A DNA stretch of 64,000 nucleotides from UBA966 sp046350355 (GTDB lineage Bacteria > Planctomycetota > Phycisphaerae > Phycisphaerales > SM1A02), in the NCBI GenBank assembly GCA_046350355.1, contig JAXMAN010000002.1:620001-684000 (forward strand), in the 5' to 3' direction. Position 1 is the first letter of the stretch. Each line of letters starts with the position of its first letter. Both the position numbers and the translations under genes were made by a program. Below are positions 53,231 to 61,588 of this stretch, piece by piece. The notes under the pieces were generated by a model. It worked only from the letters and a program-made list of their open reading frames with translations, did not search any database and had not been told where the DNA came from.

Positions 53231-55166
53231 CCGCGCGCGGCGTCGCCGCCGCCGTCTGCACCAGCACCATCTGCTGGTAGGGACCGCCCTGCGCCATGAG
53301 CTGCGCGTGCGTGCCCATCTGCGCGATGCGCTCGTCCTTGAGGACCACGATGCGGTCCGCATGGGCGATGGTGCTCAGCCGGTGGGCGATCACGAAGCTC
53401 GTGCGCCCCTCCATCAGCCGCGCCAGCGCGCCCTGGATGGCGCGCTCGCTCTCGGTGTCGAGGTTGCTCGTCGCCTCGTCGAGGATCAGGATGCGCGGGT
53501 CCGCCAGCAGCGCGCGCGCGATCGCCAGCCGCTGGCGTTGCCCGCCGCTCAGTCGCGTGCCGCGCTCGCCGATGACGGTGCGCATCCCCTCGGGCATGCG
53601 CTCGATGAACTCGAGCGCGCTCGCCTGCTCCGCCGCCCAGCGCACGCGGGCGTCGTCCGCGGCGGGATCGGCGTAGCGGATGTTGTCCGCGACGGTGCCG
53701 TCGAAGAGGAAGACGTCCTGCTCCACGACGCCCAGCAGCCGCCGGTAGCTGGCGAGCTCGAGGTCGCGCAGGTCGCGCCCGTCCAGCAGGATGCGCCCCT
53801 GCGTGGGGTCGAAGAAGCGCGCGATCAGGTTGCTCAGCGTCGTCTTGCCCGCGCCGCTGGCGCCGACGAAGGCGGTCATCTCGCCCGGGCGCGTCTCGAA
53901 GCTCACGCCGCGCAGCACCGCGTCCTCGCGCTCGGGGTAGCGGTAGTGGACATCCTCCACGGTGACCGCGCCCGCGACGCCCGCGCGCTCCAGGCGCAGC
54001 GCGCCGGGGCGGTCGGGCATCTCGGGCGGCTCGGCCAGGAAGTCCAGCGTGCGGTCGAGCCCCGCGAGGTTGGTCTGCAGCCCCGTCGCGCTCTGCGCCA
54101 GGCTCTCCAGCGGTCCCAGCAGCATCACCAGGTAGGTGAGGAACATGATGAGGTCGCCGGTGGTGATGCGCCCCGCGAGCACCTGCGTCCCGCCGTACCA
54201 GAGCAGCCCCGCGGTGGCGATGGGGATCAGGAGCTGCCAGGCGAGCTCGATGCCGCGGCTCCACCACCACGCCAGGATCTCCTGGCGCGCGAGCAGGTCC
54301 AGGCTCGTGCCGTGGCGGATCCCCTCGAAGCGCTGGCGCGCGAAGCCGCGCACCACGCGCACGCCGGAGAAGGCCTCGGTCGCGGTCGCGTCCACCTCCG
54401 CCACCTGCTGGCGCACGTCGCGAAAGAGCGGCCGCAGGCGCCCGATCCAGGTGCGGTGCGTCAGGATCACCGCGGGAAACAGGAGCACCGAGCCCAGCAG
54501 CAGGCGCCAGTCGGTCATCGCCAGGATCGTCAGGATGCCCAGGAGCTGGATGATCGCGCGCCAGGGGTTGTAGATCATCGCGAAGAGCAGCTCCGCGACG
54601 CCGCCCGCGTCCTCGCGGATGCGCGAGCCCACGCCGCCCGCGCGCATGCCCTGGATGCGGTGCAGCGGAAGCTGCATCGCGTGCCCGAAGGCGCGCCGGC
54701 GCATCGCCGTCTGCAGGAACTTCACCGTGCGCGTCATCTGGTAGCGGCCCGCGATGCCCACGAGCGTCGCCGCCAGGCTCACGCAGACCACGAAGCCCGC
54801 GAGCCACGCCAGCAGCGTGCCGCGCGTCGCGTCGAAGTGCCCCAGCAGCGACTCCCAGCGCCCCGTGAGCGGCGCCCCGCCGAGGACGTTGTCGATCACC
54901 ACCTTGGTCGCGGCGGGGGAGACCAGCCCCAGCAGCGTCGAGACGGTCAGCGTCCCCAGCGAGAAGGCGACGCGCCCGCGGTAGGGGCGCGCGAGCACGA
55001 GGAACTCGCGAAAGAGCGTGCCGAAGCTGCGGCTGCGGCGCGCGCTGCGGTCGGGGCCGTGGAAGTTCGTGACCAGCTTCTCGGTGCGCGCCTTGCGCCG
55101 CTGCTGCGCGAAGCGCTCGAGGTACTCGCGGAATCGGCGGCGGCTCGAGGGCTGGATCGCGGGCAT
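53199..55166 (-). CDS. ABC exporter, MsbA-like half-transporter
   Basis: 655 residues. Six membrane helices in residues 50-370 (type IV exporter with RPYRGRVAFSLGTLTVSTLLGLVSPAA and coupling-loop segments) are followed by the ATPase: Walker A GASGAGKTTL, Q-loop VVEQDVFLFDGT, signature LSGGQRQRLAIARALL, Walker B ILILDEATSNLD, switch His in IAHRLST. A basic N-terminal extension of about 50 residues precedes helix 1. It may export lipid or drugs. It ends 32 bases inside the end of icd. Confidence 0.93.
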   Translation of the reverse strand: MPAIQPSSRRRFREYLERFAQQRRKARTEKLVTNFHGPDRSARRSRSFGTLFREFLVLARPYRGRVAFSLGTLTVSTLLGLVSPAATKVVIDNVLGGAPLTGRWESLLGHFDATRGTLLAWLAGFVVCVSLAATLVGIAGRYQMTRTVKFLQTAMRRRAFGHAMQLPLHRIQGMRAGGVGSRIREDAGGVAELLFAMIYNPWRAIIQLLGILTILAMTDWRLLLGSVLLFPAVILTHRTWIGRLRPLFRDVRQQVAEVDATATEAFSGVRVVRGFARQRFEGIRHGTSLDLLARQEILAWWWSRGIELAWQLLIPIATAGLLWYGGTQVLAGRITTGDLIMFLTYLVMLLGPLESLAQSATGLQTNLAGLDRTLDFLAEPPEMPDRPGALRLERAGVAGAVTVEDVHYRYPEREDAVLRGVSFETRPGEMTAFVGASGAGKTTLSNLIARFFDPTQGRILLDGRDLRDLELASYRRLLGVVEQDVFLFDGTVADNIRYADPAADDARVRWAAEQASALEFIERMPEGMRTVIGERGTRLSGGQRQRLAIARALLADPRILILDEATSNLDTESERAIQGALARLMEGRTSFVIAHRLSTIAHADRIVVLKDERIAQMGTHAQLMAQGGPYQQMVLVQTAAATPRAVTPPPQPAGR

Positions 55167-55222
55167 CGGGCCGATTCTAGGGATGCCCGGGACGGGCGCG
55201 CGCGCGGACTACACTTGCCCCG

Positions 55223-56521
55223 ATGCGCACCACGATCCTCGCCGCGCCCACGCTCGCCTCGCTCCTGCTGACCGCGCCGGTCCTGGCGCTGCCGCAGACC
55301 GCACCAGCTTCGCCGGCCGCGCCCGCCAAGCAGGCGACGCCCGCCGCCCCCGCGAAGGAGACCGCGCCCGCCAAGCAGGCCGCGCCCGCGACTCCCGCGA
55401 AGTCCGACGGCGACGACGACGCGCCCGCCGCCGGGGGCAAGAAGCAGCGCCCCGCGGGCATCTGGTACGGCGTGCGCGAGGCGCCCGCCAAGGCCCCCGG
55501 CGCCATCCGCATCGGCGCCTACAACGTCGAGAACCTCTTCGACGACAAGGACGACCCGACCCTCTCGGGCGAGTTCGACGACATCAAGTTCGTCACCAAG
55601 CCCGCGCGCCTGAAGGCGATCGCCGACGCGATCCGCCGCCTCGACGCCGACGTGCTCTCCATCGAGGAGATCGAGAGCCTCGACGCGCTGAAGTGGTTCC
55701 GCGACAACTACCTCAAGGACCTCGGCTACCAGTACGCGTGCAGCGAGGATGTCGGCTACTACCGCGGCGTCGAGCAGGCGTTCCTGAGCCGCTTCCCGAT
55801 CAAGGCGCACGCGACCTTCATCCAGGAGGACCTCTCCGACATGGAGGGCAAGCGCGCCGGCGACGGCTGGGCGCCCAAGAAGCCGGAGCAGGGGAGCAAG
55901 TACCAGCGCTCGCCGCTGCGCATCGAGATCGACGCCAAGGGCACGCCGATCACGCTCTACAGCGTGCACCTGAAGGCCGGCGGCAAGGAGTTCGAGTTCC
56001 AGCGCGAGTCCGAGGCGCTGCAGACGCTCGAGTTCACCAAGGAGGCGATCGCGAAGGATCCCGGCGCGCGCGTCGCGGTCATGGGCGACTTCAACGCGAC
56101 CCCCGGCAACAAGACCGTCAAGCTCCTGGGCGCGGGCGGCCTGCGCGGCGCCTACGACTTCCGCGGCGTGAAGAAGGGCAACACCAAGGACCTGTACACG
56201 ACGCACGATTCCGGCCGCACGCTCGACTACATCTTCATGAGCCCGGCAATGGCCGCCGACGCCGTCGACGGCAGCTTCTTCGTGCTCGGCACCGTGCATC
56301 CGCCCAGCGACTACGACTGGAAGACCGACCCCGACAAGGAGAAGGTCCCCGAGGGCTACGCGAGCGACCACTACCCGGTCGCCATCGACATCGTGCCCGG
56401 TCGCGGCGCGGCGGCGAAGGATGCGCCCGCAAAGGCGCCGGAGCCCGGAGCGTCCCCCGCGAGTCCGTCGGGGAATCCAGCCGCGCCGTCGGGGCAGCCG
56501 GCAAGTCCGAATAAGCGTTGA
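55223..56521 (+). CDS. Secreted endonuclease/exonuclease/phosphatase (EEP) domain protein
   Basis: 432 residues. Signal peptide (MRTTILAAPTLASLLLTAPVLALP), then an Ala/Pro/Lys low-complexity linker (APAKQATPAAPAK). The EEP fold runs from about residue 90 (RIGAYNVENLFDD with the Asn/Glu metal residues) through LSIEEIESLDA, YSVHLKAGG, MGDFNATPG and SDHYPVAIDI. All catalytic-site blocks (N-x-E, GDFN, SDH) are seen. It may cleave nucleic acid or phosphoesters outside the cell. The Pro/Ala-rich tail is dispensable to the fold. Confidence 0.85.
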   Translation: MRTTILAAPTLASLLLTAPVLALPQTAPASPAAPAKQATPAAPAKETAPAKQAAPATPAKSDGDDDAPAAGGKKQRPAGIWYGVREAPAKAPGAIRIGAYNVENLFDDKDDPTLSGEFDDIKFVTKPARLKAIADAIRRLDADVLSIEEIESLDALKWFRDNYLKDLGYQYACSEDVGYYRGVEQAFLSRFPIKAHATFIQEDLSDMEGKRAGDGWAPKKPEQGSKYQRSPLRIEIDAKGTPITLYSVHLKAGGKEFEFQRESEALQTLEFTKEAIAKDPGARVAVMGDFNATPGNKTVKLLGAGGLRGAYDFRGVKKGNTKDLYTTHDSGRTLDYIFMSPAMAADAVDGSFFVLGTVHPPSDYDWKTDPDKEKVPEGYASDHYPVAIDIVPGRGAAAKDAPAKAPEPGASPASPSGNPAAPSGQPASPNKR

Positions 56522-56559
56522 GACTGCGAAAACGGTGCGAAGAAGCGCCGAAAAGTTGC

Positions 56560-56587
56560 CAAACGGTATCGCCAACGATACTGTTTG
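56560..56587. promoter_or_regulatory. Palindromic operator before the HTH-Fic pair
   Basis: Arms CAAACGGTATCG (56560-56571) and CGATACTGTTTG (56576-56587) around CCAA match at 11 of 12 positions. The palindrome ends three bases before ATG 56591. This is the expected autoregulation site of an HTH antitoxin. The related AAAACGGTGCG at about 56529-56539 could be a half site. Confidence 0.7.
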
Positions 56588-56590
56588 AGC

Positions 56591-56974
56591 ATGCTCGCTC
56601 CGCAGGACTTTGCCACGCTGCTGAATCACCGCCGTCGCCGGCTCGGCATGAGCCACGCCGACGTCGCGGCGCGTTCCGGTCTCTCGGTGGTGACGGTGAA
56701 GCGCATTCTCGCCGGGGCCTCGCCTGACTCCTCCTTCGCGAGCGTCACCGCGGTGGGGCGTGCGCTCGGCGTCGAGTTCGAGGTACGCGCCGAGGATCCG
56801 GATGCCATGCGCGAGAAGCAGGCGCGCGCTCGCGCCGAGACGGTCGTCCGTTGGCTGCAGGGGACGAGCGCCCTCGAGGCGCAGGGACTCGATGCCGATG
56901 CCTTGCGCCGCATGACCGAGCGCACCTACCACGAGCTGCTCGCGGGTCCGCGGCGTTGCCTCTGGGCCAAGTGA
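56591..56974 (+). CDS. XRE-type HTH antitoxin-like regulator
   Basis: 127 residues. The helix-turn-helix at about 10-62 reads LLNHRRRRLGMSHADVAARSGLSVVTVKRIL, followed by SSFASVTAVGRALGV (helix 5). The C-terminal half is helical and may bind the toxin. The TGA shares a base with the following Fic ATG (TGATG), so the two proteins are coupled. An operator-like palindrome abuts its start. Confidence 0.85.
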   Translation: MLAPQDFATLLNHRRRRLGMSHADVAARSGLSVVTVKRILAGASPDSSFASVTAVGRALGVEFEVRAEDPDAMREKQARARAETVVRWLQGTSALEAQGLDADALRRMTERTYHELLAGPRRCLWAK

Positions 56975-57588
56975 TGCCGTCCGAAGGGGGCATCCCCGGA
57001 CAGACGCCGATCGACGATCTCTCGGGATTGCGCGATCGGTCGCTGCGAACGCAGTCGCAGCTCAACGAGGCCGAGGCGGAGAGCATCCGGCGCGCCCTGG
57101 TCCGGCACCTGCTGGGGCCGGCACCCGATCCCGCAGTGGACTTCGACGTGTCCGCGATGCGCGCGCTGCACCGGTCGATGTTCGGTCGGGTCTGGGAGTG
57201 GGCGGGGCAGATTCGCCGGCGGGAGCTCAACATCGGCTCGCCGCCGGGGAGCATCGAAGTCGATCTGAATGCCCTCGCGGAGGACCTCCAGGCGTGGCGC
57301 GCGGGAGCGATGCCGCTGGAGGAACAGGCCGCGCGACTCCACCATCGGGCGGTGCAGATCCACCCCTTCCAGAACGGCAACGGCCGCTGGGCGCGCCTGC
57401 TCGCGAACCTGTGGCTTCGCGCCCACGGTGCGCCGCTTGTCGAGTGGCCGGATGCGGCGGTCGGCGCCGAGAGCGTGGTCCGGGCCGACTACCTGCGCGC
57501 CCTGCGCGCAGCAGACCTCGGAGATCTCGCTCCGTTGCGCGCCATGCATCGTGCGCACACGCCGCCGCGCACCGATCGCCTGCCCTGA
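56974..57588 (+). CDS. Fic-domain protein, mobile mystery protein B-like
   Basis: 204 residues. The Fic core is HPFQNGNGRWAR (His130, Asn-Gly-Asn-Gly-Arg, Arg141), the HPFxNGNGRxAR variant in which Asn replaces the usual Asp/Glu. The N-terminus TPIDDLSGLR and segments MFGRVWEWAGQIRR, NIGSPPGSIEV and LHHRAVQIHPF match the family named mobile mystery protein B. Such proteins modify targets by nucleotidylation or related chemistry. The Asp/Glu to Asn substitution at a metal-binding position may alter activity. Paired with the HTH gene as a toxin-antitoxin-like module, with a strong terminator after it. Confidence 0.9.
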   Translation: MPSEGGIPGQTPIDDLSGLRDRSLRTQSQLNEAEAESIRRALVRHLLGPAPDPAVDFDVSAMRALHRSMFGRVWEWAGQIRRRELNIGSPPGSIEVDLNALAEDLQAWRAGAMPLEEQAARLHHRAVQIHPFQNGNGRWARLLANLWLRAHGAPLVEWPDAAVGAESVVRADYLRALRAADLGDLAPLRAMHRAHTPPRTDRLP

Positions 57589-57594
57589 AATCAC

Positions 57595-57631
57595 AAGGCG
57601 CGGCCCTCGCGGGCCGCGCCTTGGTCGTTTT
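57595..57631. terminator. Rho-independent terminator, possibly bidirectional
   Basis: AAGGCGCGGCCC (57595-57606) and GGGCCGCGCCTT (57611-57622) form a perfect 12-bp stem with loop TCGC. GGTCGTTTT follows, so the U-rich side serves the plus-strand Fic gene. The AA flanking the other end is weak for tsf. It is the clearest terminator in the window. Confidence 0.85.
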
Positions 57632-57663
57632 GGGATCCGCCGCGCCGCGTCGGGCGCCGCGCG

Positions 57664-58470
57664 TCAGTGCTGGCCGACGGCCAGGCGGGCGAAGCTCAGG
57701 ATCTTCGTGCCCGCGGGGAGCAGCGCCTTCACCTGCTTCTTGTCGTCGCGGACGTAGGCCTGGCCCAGGAGGGTGACCTCCTCGAAGAACTTGCGCATCT
57801 TGCCCTCGGCCATCTTGACCGCGATCTGCTCGGGCTTGCCGGAGGCCTTGGCCTCGTCGACCGCCTCCTGCTTGCGCTTGGCGACGACGTCCGCGGGGAC
57901 GCCCGCCTCGTCGACGGCCACGGGCGGCGGGGTGACCGCCACGATGTGCTGGCAGATGCCCACGGCCGAGTCCGCGTCGAGCGTGCCGGTGTAGGCGATG
58001 ATCGCGCCCTTCTTGCCGTCGTGGTGGATGTACTGGCCGAAGGCGTCGCCCTCGAGGACGGTGCCGCCGCCGAAGGAGATGTTCTCGCCGGTGCGGATGC
58101 GGACCTCGTCGATGAGCTTGGTCATCTCGGGGCTGACGGAGACGGCGCCCGCGGCGCCGGCGGCCGCGATCTTCGCGACCTTCTCGGCCATCGCGCGGAA
58201 CTCGGGGTTGCGCGCGGTGAAGTCGGTCTCCGCGCGCACCTCGACGATCGCGGCCTTGCGGCCCGCGACGGCGACCGCCACGCAGCCCTCGCCGGCGGCG
58301 CGGTCGGTGCGGGTGTCCATCTTGCCCTTGAGGGCCTCGCGCAGCGCCGCCTCGGCCACGGCCATGTCGCCGTTGGCCTCGGTGAGCGCCTTCTTGCAGT
58401 CCATCATGCCGAGGCCGGTGCGCTCGCGCAGGGCCATCACGTCCTTGGAGCTGATGTTCGTCGTGGTCAT
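57664..58470 (-). CDS. tsf: Elongation factor Ts
   Basis: 268 residues. GDP/GTP exchange factor for EF-Tu. The N-terminal UBA-like module (VMALRERTGLGMMDCKKAL) includes the TGxGMMDCK motif, and the core has EVRAETDFTARNPEF (TDFVA-like). The end of the core, VTLLGQAYVRDDKKQVKALL, is also typical. It is downstream of rpsB with an 87-base gap, the standard rpsB-tsf pair. Confidence 0.96.
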   Translation of the reverse strand: MTTTNISSKDVMALRERTGLGMMDCKKALTEANGDMAVAEAALREALKGKMDTRTDRAAGEGCVAVAVAGRKAAIVEVRAETDFTARNPEFRAMAEKVAKIAAAGAAGAVSVSPEMTKLIDEVRIRTGENISFGGGTVLEGDAFGQYIHHDGKKGAIIAYTGTLDADSAVGICQHIVAVTPPPVAVDEAGVPADVVAKRKQEAVDEAKASGKPEQIAVKMAEGKMRKFFEEVTLLGQAYVRDDKKQVKALLPAGTKILSFARLAVGQH

Positions 58471-58557
58471 GGTGTCGTCTTCCAGGTGGAGGGTGTCGGT
58501 GGGAAGCGGACCGCCGCCGCGGTGCCGCGGCGACGGTTCACGGCGATGCCTTCGCGG

Positions 58558-59424
58558 TCAGGCGTTGCCGGTCGTGCTGGCGGGCTCGCTGCGCGGGCCC
58601 TCCGCGGAGGCCGAGCGGCCATCGGCGCGGAACTGGCTGCGGCTGGAGCGGCGCGGGGTCGGGCGGGAGCCCGGGACCTCGCCACCGGCGGCCGACGCGG
58701 CGGCGCCCATCTCCTCGGCGGTCGCGCTGTCGCGGCCACCGCGCGCCTCGAGGGCGGCGGCGCAGAGCTCGCGCACCACGATCTCGATCGAGCGCATCGA
58801 GTCGTCGTTGCCGGGGATCGGGATGTCCGCCAGCTCGGGGTTGCCGTCGGTGTCGATCAGGCAGATCGTGGGGATGCCCAGCGCCTTCGCCTCGTTCAGG
58901 GCGTTCAGCTCGCGCGTCGTGTCGATCACGACGATCGCGCCGGGGAGCTTGGTCATCGTCCGCAGGCCGTTGAGGTTGCGGTGGATCTTCTTCTGCTCGC
59001 GGGCGAGCTGCGACTCCATCTTCTTGGAGTAGTTGCGGATCGCGCCCGTCTCGGCGAGCTTCTCGAGCTCCTCGAGGCGGCGCAGGCGCTCGCGGATGGT
59101 GCGGAAGTTCGTCAGCGTGCCGCCGAGCCAGCGCTCGGTCACGTACGGCATCTTGCAGTCGGAGCAGTACTGCTCGATCGGGCCGCGCGCCTGGCGCTTG
59201 GTGCCCACGAAGCAGACGTCCTTGCCCGAGCCGACGGTCTTGGCGATGAACTTCTTCGCAAGCAGGAGGCCCTTGATCGTCTCCTTGATGTCGATGATCG
59301 AGACGCCGTTCTTGGTCGCGAAGATGTACGGCTTCATGCGCGGATCCCAGTTGGAGCGGCGCTGGCCGAAGATGACTCCGGCTTCGATGAGTTCCTTGGC
59401 GAGGGACGGCTTCTGATCGGACAT
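58558..59424 (-). CDS. rpsB: 30S ribosomal protein S2
   Basis: 288 residues. Core motifs are EAGVIFGQRRSNWDPRMKPYIF, FVGTKRQARGPIEQY, WLGGTLTNFRTI, DTTRELNALNEAKALGIPTICLIDTDGNPELADIPIPGNDDSMRSIEI. The tail (from about 240) is a Ser/Arg/Ala-rich extension not found in E. coli S2. ATG 59424 has an AAGGAG site eight bases upstream. A leader with a perfect palindrome lies 113 bases upstream. Confidence 0.96.
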   Translation of the reverse strand: MSDQKPSLAKELIEAGVIFGQRRSNWDPRMKPYIFATKNGVSIIDIKETIKGLLLAKKFIAKTVGSGKDVCFVGTKRQARGPIEQYCSDCKMPYVTERWLGGTLTNFRTIRERLRRLEELEKLAETGAIRNYSKKMESQLAREQKKIHRNLNGLRTMTKLPGAIVVIDTTRELNALNEAKALGIPTICLIDTDGNPELADIPIPGNDDSMRSIEIVVRELCAAALEARGGRDSATAEEMGAAASAAGGEVPGSRPTPRRSSRSQFRADGRSASAEGPRSEPASTTGNA

Positions 59425-59431
59425 GGGGGCT

Positions 59432-59437
59432 CTCCTT
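59432..59437 (-). promoter_or_regulatory. rpsB ribosome binding site
   Basis: AAGGAG on the minus strand with a seven-base spacer to ATG 59424. It marks the start of S2; longer upstream readings have no such site. Confidence 0.75.
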
Positions 59438-59536
59438 GCGAGCGAGTGCAGCGACACCGCGGGCACGGCCGGTGGACGCCGCCGCATGACGCGGCCGGCG
59501 GCCGTCCCGAACCAAGGGCGCTTGGATCGAGGACGA

Positions 59537-59556
59537 GGACTCCCGCGCGGGAGTCC
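59537..59556. promoter_or_regulatory. Perfect 20-bp palindrome in the rpsB leader
   Basis: GGACTCCCGCGCGGGAGTCC equals its own reverse complement. It lies 113-132 bases upstream of the rpsB ATG in the 271-base divergent region. It can form a stable leader hairpin in the rpsB transcript, or be a dimer operator. The rest of this region holds no gene I can support. Confidence 0.5.
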
Positions 59557-59695
59557 GATGCGGCGCGGGGTCCACCTGGATCCGCGCCGTTCCCCGGCAA
59601 AGGGGAAGCGGAGCAGGGTACCGGGAGCCCGGCTTCGCCGCAATCTTCCGGTGGGTCCGAACCGCATTATTGGCCCCTCGCAGGCGATCCCGCCG

Positions 59696-61111
59696 ATGCA
59701 GACGGCGATGAGCACGATCGATTCCACCGCCGGACCGGGGACAGTGGACGCCGGGTCGCCCGCCGCCGCGCCTGCAGGCGCGCCCATGCCGCGCGCCTGG
59801 CATCCGCTCGTCCGCATCGGCTTCCGCTTCTGCTTCGTCTACTTCGCGCTGGCGACGTACGCCGCGGTGCTCTCGATCCTGCCGCTGGGGGAGTACCTCG
59901 CGATGCCTCTCCTCGAGGCGCAGCAGGCCGTCGTCGTCAAGGTGGGCGCGTGGGTCTTCGGCGTGTCGATCACCGTCTTCCCCAACGGCAGCGGCGACAC
60001 CACCTACAACTGGGTCGAGGTCTTCCTCAACCTCTCCCTGGCCGCGGTCGCGACGCTCGTCTGGAGCGCGCTCGACCGGCGCCGCCGCAGCTACCCGTGG
60101 CTCCTGGAGCTGCTGCGCATCGCGCTGCGCTTCGTCGTCGCGGCGGCGATGTTCGGCTACGGGATCAACAAGCTCTTCAAGCTGCAGTTCCCCGCGCCCT
60201 CGATGGCGCGGCTGACGCAGGCGTACGGCGACTCCTCGCCGATGGGCCTGCTCTGGACCTTCATGGGCGCGAGCGATCCGTACACGCGCTTCGCGGGCGC
60301 GATGGAGCTGCTGGGCGGCCTGCTGCTCTGCTTCCGCCACACGGCGATGCTGGGCGCGCTGGTCACCGCGGGCGTCATGACCAACGTCGTCATGATGAAC
60401 CTCTGCTACGACGTGCCGGTGAAGCTGTACTCGTCGCACCTGCTGCTGATGTGCTGCTTCCTGCTGCTGCCGGACCTGCGCCGGCTGCTGGATGTCTTCG
60501 TGCTGAACCGGCCCGCGCCGGCCGCGGACCTGCAGTCGCCGTACCGCGCGCCCTGGTTTCGCTGGACGCTCTTCGGCGTCAAGTGCGCCGTGGTGCTGTG
60601 GCTGCTGGTCCCGACCACCATCAACATGTGGCAGATGAGCCATGTCTACGGCGACGCCGCCCCGCGCGGGCCGATGGACGGCGCATGGAAGGTCGCGCGC
60701 ATGACCGTCGACGGCGCGGAACGGCCGCCGCTCGTCACCGACGAGCTGCGCTGGCGCGACTTCACGCTCGTGGACACGGAGAGCATGCGCATGGCGGTCG
60801 CGTCGCCGATGACGGGGGCGAACCGGTACCTCGGGGTGGAGATCCAGGCGGACGCCGACGCGCCGGGCAGCGGGACGCTGCGCCTGCTCAAGCGAACGGG
60901 CGGCGGCGCGACGGCGGGCGCGGCCGCGCCGACGGAGGCGGACCTGCTCGGAACGCTGCGCTACCGACGCGCGGCAGATGGAGCGCTCACGCTCGAGGGC
61001 ACCTTCGACGGCCACGCGATCACCGTCGAGGGGACGCTGCGGCGTCCGGAGGACTTCCTCCTGATGAACCGCGGCTTCCACTGGATCAACGAGTATCCGT
61101 TCAACCGGTAG
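59696..61111 (+). CDS. DoxX-like polytopic membrane protein with C-terminal soluble domain
   Basis: 471 residues from ATG 59696; ATG 59708 is an alternative. About six hydrophobic segments (residues 35-330, for example FGYGINKLFKLQFP, MELLGGLLLCFRHTAMLGALVTAGVMTNVVMMNLCYDVPVKLYSSHLL in consecutive pieces) show the G-x-NKLxK and GxxxLxF pattern of DoxX/SURF4-like proteins. A soluble C-terminal domain (340-471) resembles a small beta-barrel of repeated G-T-L-strands (GTLRLLKRTGG, GTLRYRRAADG, LEGTFDGHAI). Function unknown. It is divergent from rpsB. Confidence 0.65.
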   Translation: MQTAMSTIDSTAGPGTVDAGSPAAAPAGAPMPRAWHPLVRIGFRFCFVYFALATYAAVLSILPLGEYLAMPLLEAQQAVVVKVGAWVFGVSITVFPNGSGDTTYNWVEVFLNLSLAAVATLVWSALDRRRRSYPWLLELLRIALRFVVAAAMFGYGINKLFKLQFPAPSMARLTQAYGDSSPMGLLWTFMGASDPYTRFAGAMELLGGLLLCFRHTAMLGALVTAGVMTNVVMMNLCYDVPVKLYSSHLLLMCCFLLLPDLRRLLDVFVLNRPAPAADLQSPYRAPWFRWTLFGVKCAVVLWLLVPTTINMWQMSHVYGDAAPRGPMDGAWKVARMTVDGAERPPLVTDELRWRDFTLVDTESMRMAVASPMTGANRYLGVEIQADADAPGSGTLRLLKRTGGGATAGAAAPTEADLLGTLRYRRAADGALTLEGTFDGHAITVEGTLRRPEDFLLMNRGFHWINEYPFNR

Positions 61112-61135
61112 GTGCGCGGCGTGCGCGCCGCGCGC

Positions 61136-61588
61136 TCACTGCTCCAGGAAGCGCGCGCGCAGCTCGGGCGTGGGCACCATGCACTCGTCGCTGCGCCCGA
61201 ACCAGGCGTAGCGCCGGCGCGCGACCGCGTCGTAGAGCGCGTCGCGCAGCGAGAGGGGCAGCAGCCGGAAGATCCACAGCGCGGGCCAGGGGGCGCGCAG
61301 GCCGCGCGCGATGCGCAGCGAGGCCTCCGAGCGCGCGTGGACGCCGTCGCGGTCGACGAGCAGGATGGTGGAGGGGGCGTCTTCGTCCGGCGCGCCCTCC
61401 GCGCCGGCGCCAGCGCCGGCAAACGTCGCCGGATCGACCCCCGCCCGCTTCAGCAGCCGCTGCGCCGCGGGGGATCCCAGCGGCGCGAAGGCGAAGCGCC
61501 CGCGCGGATCACGCCGCGCGACGAAGCGCACGACCCCCGCGCAGAGGTTGCAGACCCCGTCGAAGAGGATGACCGACTCCGCGCTCAT
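61136..61588 (-). CDS. Thiol-disulfide oxidoreductase DCC family protein (DUF393)
   Basis: 150 residues. The N-terminal ILFDGVCNLCAGVVRFV holds the Asp-x-x-Cys-x-x-Cys motif of the DCC family (Asp10, Cys13, Cys16), with RFVARRDPRGRFAFAPLGSP immediately after. YDAVARRRYAWFG near the end is typical. Redox role inferred from family only. The start overlaps the pyk stop (ATGA). Confidence 0.88.
   Translation of the reverse strand: MSAESVILFDGVCNLCAGVVRFVARRDPRGRFAFAPLGSPAAQRLLKRAGVDPATFAGAGAGAEGAPDEDAPSTILLVDRDGVHARSEASLRIARGLRAPWPALWIFRLLPLSLRDALYDAVARRRYAWFGRSDECMVPTPELRARFLEQ

Noticed and set aside
57667..61572. 1301-residue plus-strand open frame over tsf, rpsB and the DoxX-like gene
   Set aside because: Antisense shadow of tsf and rpsB with repetitive Leu/Ala/Arg/Asp composition; no recognisable domain.
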